Positions 63,603 to 64,000 of a DNA stretch of 64,000 nucleotides are shown here, piece by piece; the stretch's first letter is position 1; every line of letters begins with the position of its first letter. The DNA lies in NCBI GenBank assembly GCA_947462335.1, contig OX381709.1, forward strand, positions 36,412,186-36,476,185, read 5' to 3'. The notes under the pieces were generated by a model. The model searched no databases and had not been told where the DNA came from. It saw only the letters and a program-made list of their open reading frames with translations. The stretch comes from Harmothoe impar (lineage: Eukaryota; Annelida; Polychaeta; Phyllodocida; Polynoidae). The position numbers and the translations under genes were made by a program.

Positions 63603-63606
63603 ATAG

Positions 63607-64000
63607 TATGGCTAACTTAATGTCAAATTCATGAAGAATCAAACCAGCACACCCAAAAAATCCAACACAGCCAAGTAGGGATAGAGAAATAGTAATTGAG
63701 CAGATATAGAAGGCACAGAAGTCAATCAATCTAAGTGCTAAACAGAACACAGAAGAACTAACCAGTGCAATCAAATACGACGTCTTTTGATTCCCCGAGC
63801 CGAAGCCGCAGGGTAAAATGGTAAAGACATGCTGGGTGCCTTAACGGATAAAGAACCTTTAAAAGTCCACTTTTTGTGTCTGTTTGATCTGGCTGAGATC
63901 TTAACGGGAGCTGCACGACTTTCCGTGATAACGGTGGGTTTGGAGGGGACGCGTGGCTAAATGAACCTCTCTTATCGTGCTACGCTGCAGACTGAGCAAT
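63607..64000. other. Non-coding stretch to the window end
   Basis: No retroelement internal region or exon is recognisable after the LTR-like segment. Confidence 0.45.

Overview
This is eukaryotic, animal-type DNA and is mostly non-coding. Three things show this: a spliced membrane-protein exon with a GT donor, degenerate non-LTR reverse transcriptases, and a dense population of non-autonomous DNA transposons, microsatellites and dispersed repeats. No operon-like gene packing, bacterial gene, CRISPR array or intact autonomous transposase was seen. The repeat content and the kind of channel subunit point to an invertebrate metazoan, probably marine. The sequence alone does not fix the phylum.

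Layout. 1-3.3 kb: non-coding, with small minisatellites and a hammerhead-like motif. 3.3-6.5 kb: a 3.2-kb fold-back transposon with a 26-bp tandem array in each arm, a perfect 8-bp target duplication, and a captured reverse-transcriptase fragment. 6.8-7.6 kb: an element with TA-type termini carrying two tRNA-like units in a 237-bp direct repeat. 8-15 kb: unique DNA, a dispersed repeat in inverted copies, and one plausible symmetric internal exon (10239-10448, +). 15.2-21.3 kb: an old tandem segmental duplication whose second copy is interrupted by another fold-back element with an 8-bp target duplication. 22.9-23.7 kb: a LINE 3' end. 27.7-28.5 kb: a GGCC-ended MITE. 28.8-29.4 kb (-): the 5' coding exon of a TipE/KCNMB-type ion-channel auxiliary subunit, the best-supported gene. 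34.2-35.9 kb: three fold-back/MITE elements in a row. 38.5-40.5 kb: three long (TA)n tracts. 44.0-46.6 kb: two decayed LINE fragments on opposite strands. 47.3 kb: a hAT-like MITE. 50.7-51.4 kb: a 35-bp minisatellite. 52-60 kb: small tandem duplications, a second GGCC-ended MITE and a TIR element. 61.3 kb: a 105-bp near-perfect hairpin. 63.0-63.6 kb: a probable solo LTR.

The host-gene content is thin: one confident exon and one candidate exon. They lie on opposite strands and cannot be joined into one gene here. The most unusual content is a group of fold-back transposons whose arms are built from satellite-like tandem arrays. Three such elements with unrelated sequences lie within about 33 kb, two with perfect 8-bp target duplications and one with a TAA duplication. 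The architecture recalls Drosophila Foldback and sea-urchin TU elements, but no element here could be matched by sequence without a search.
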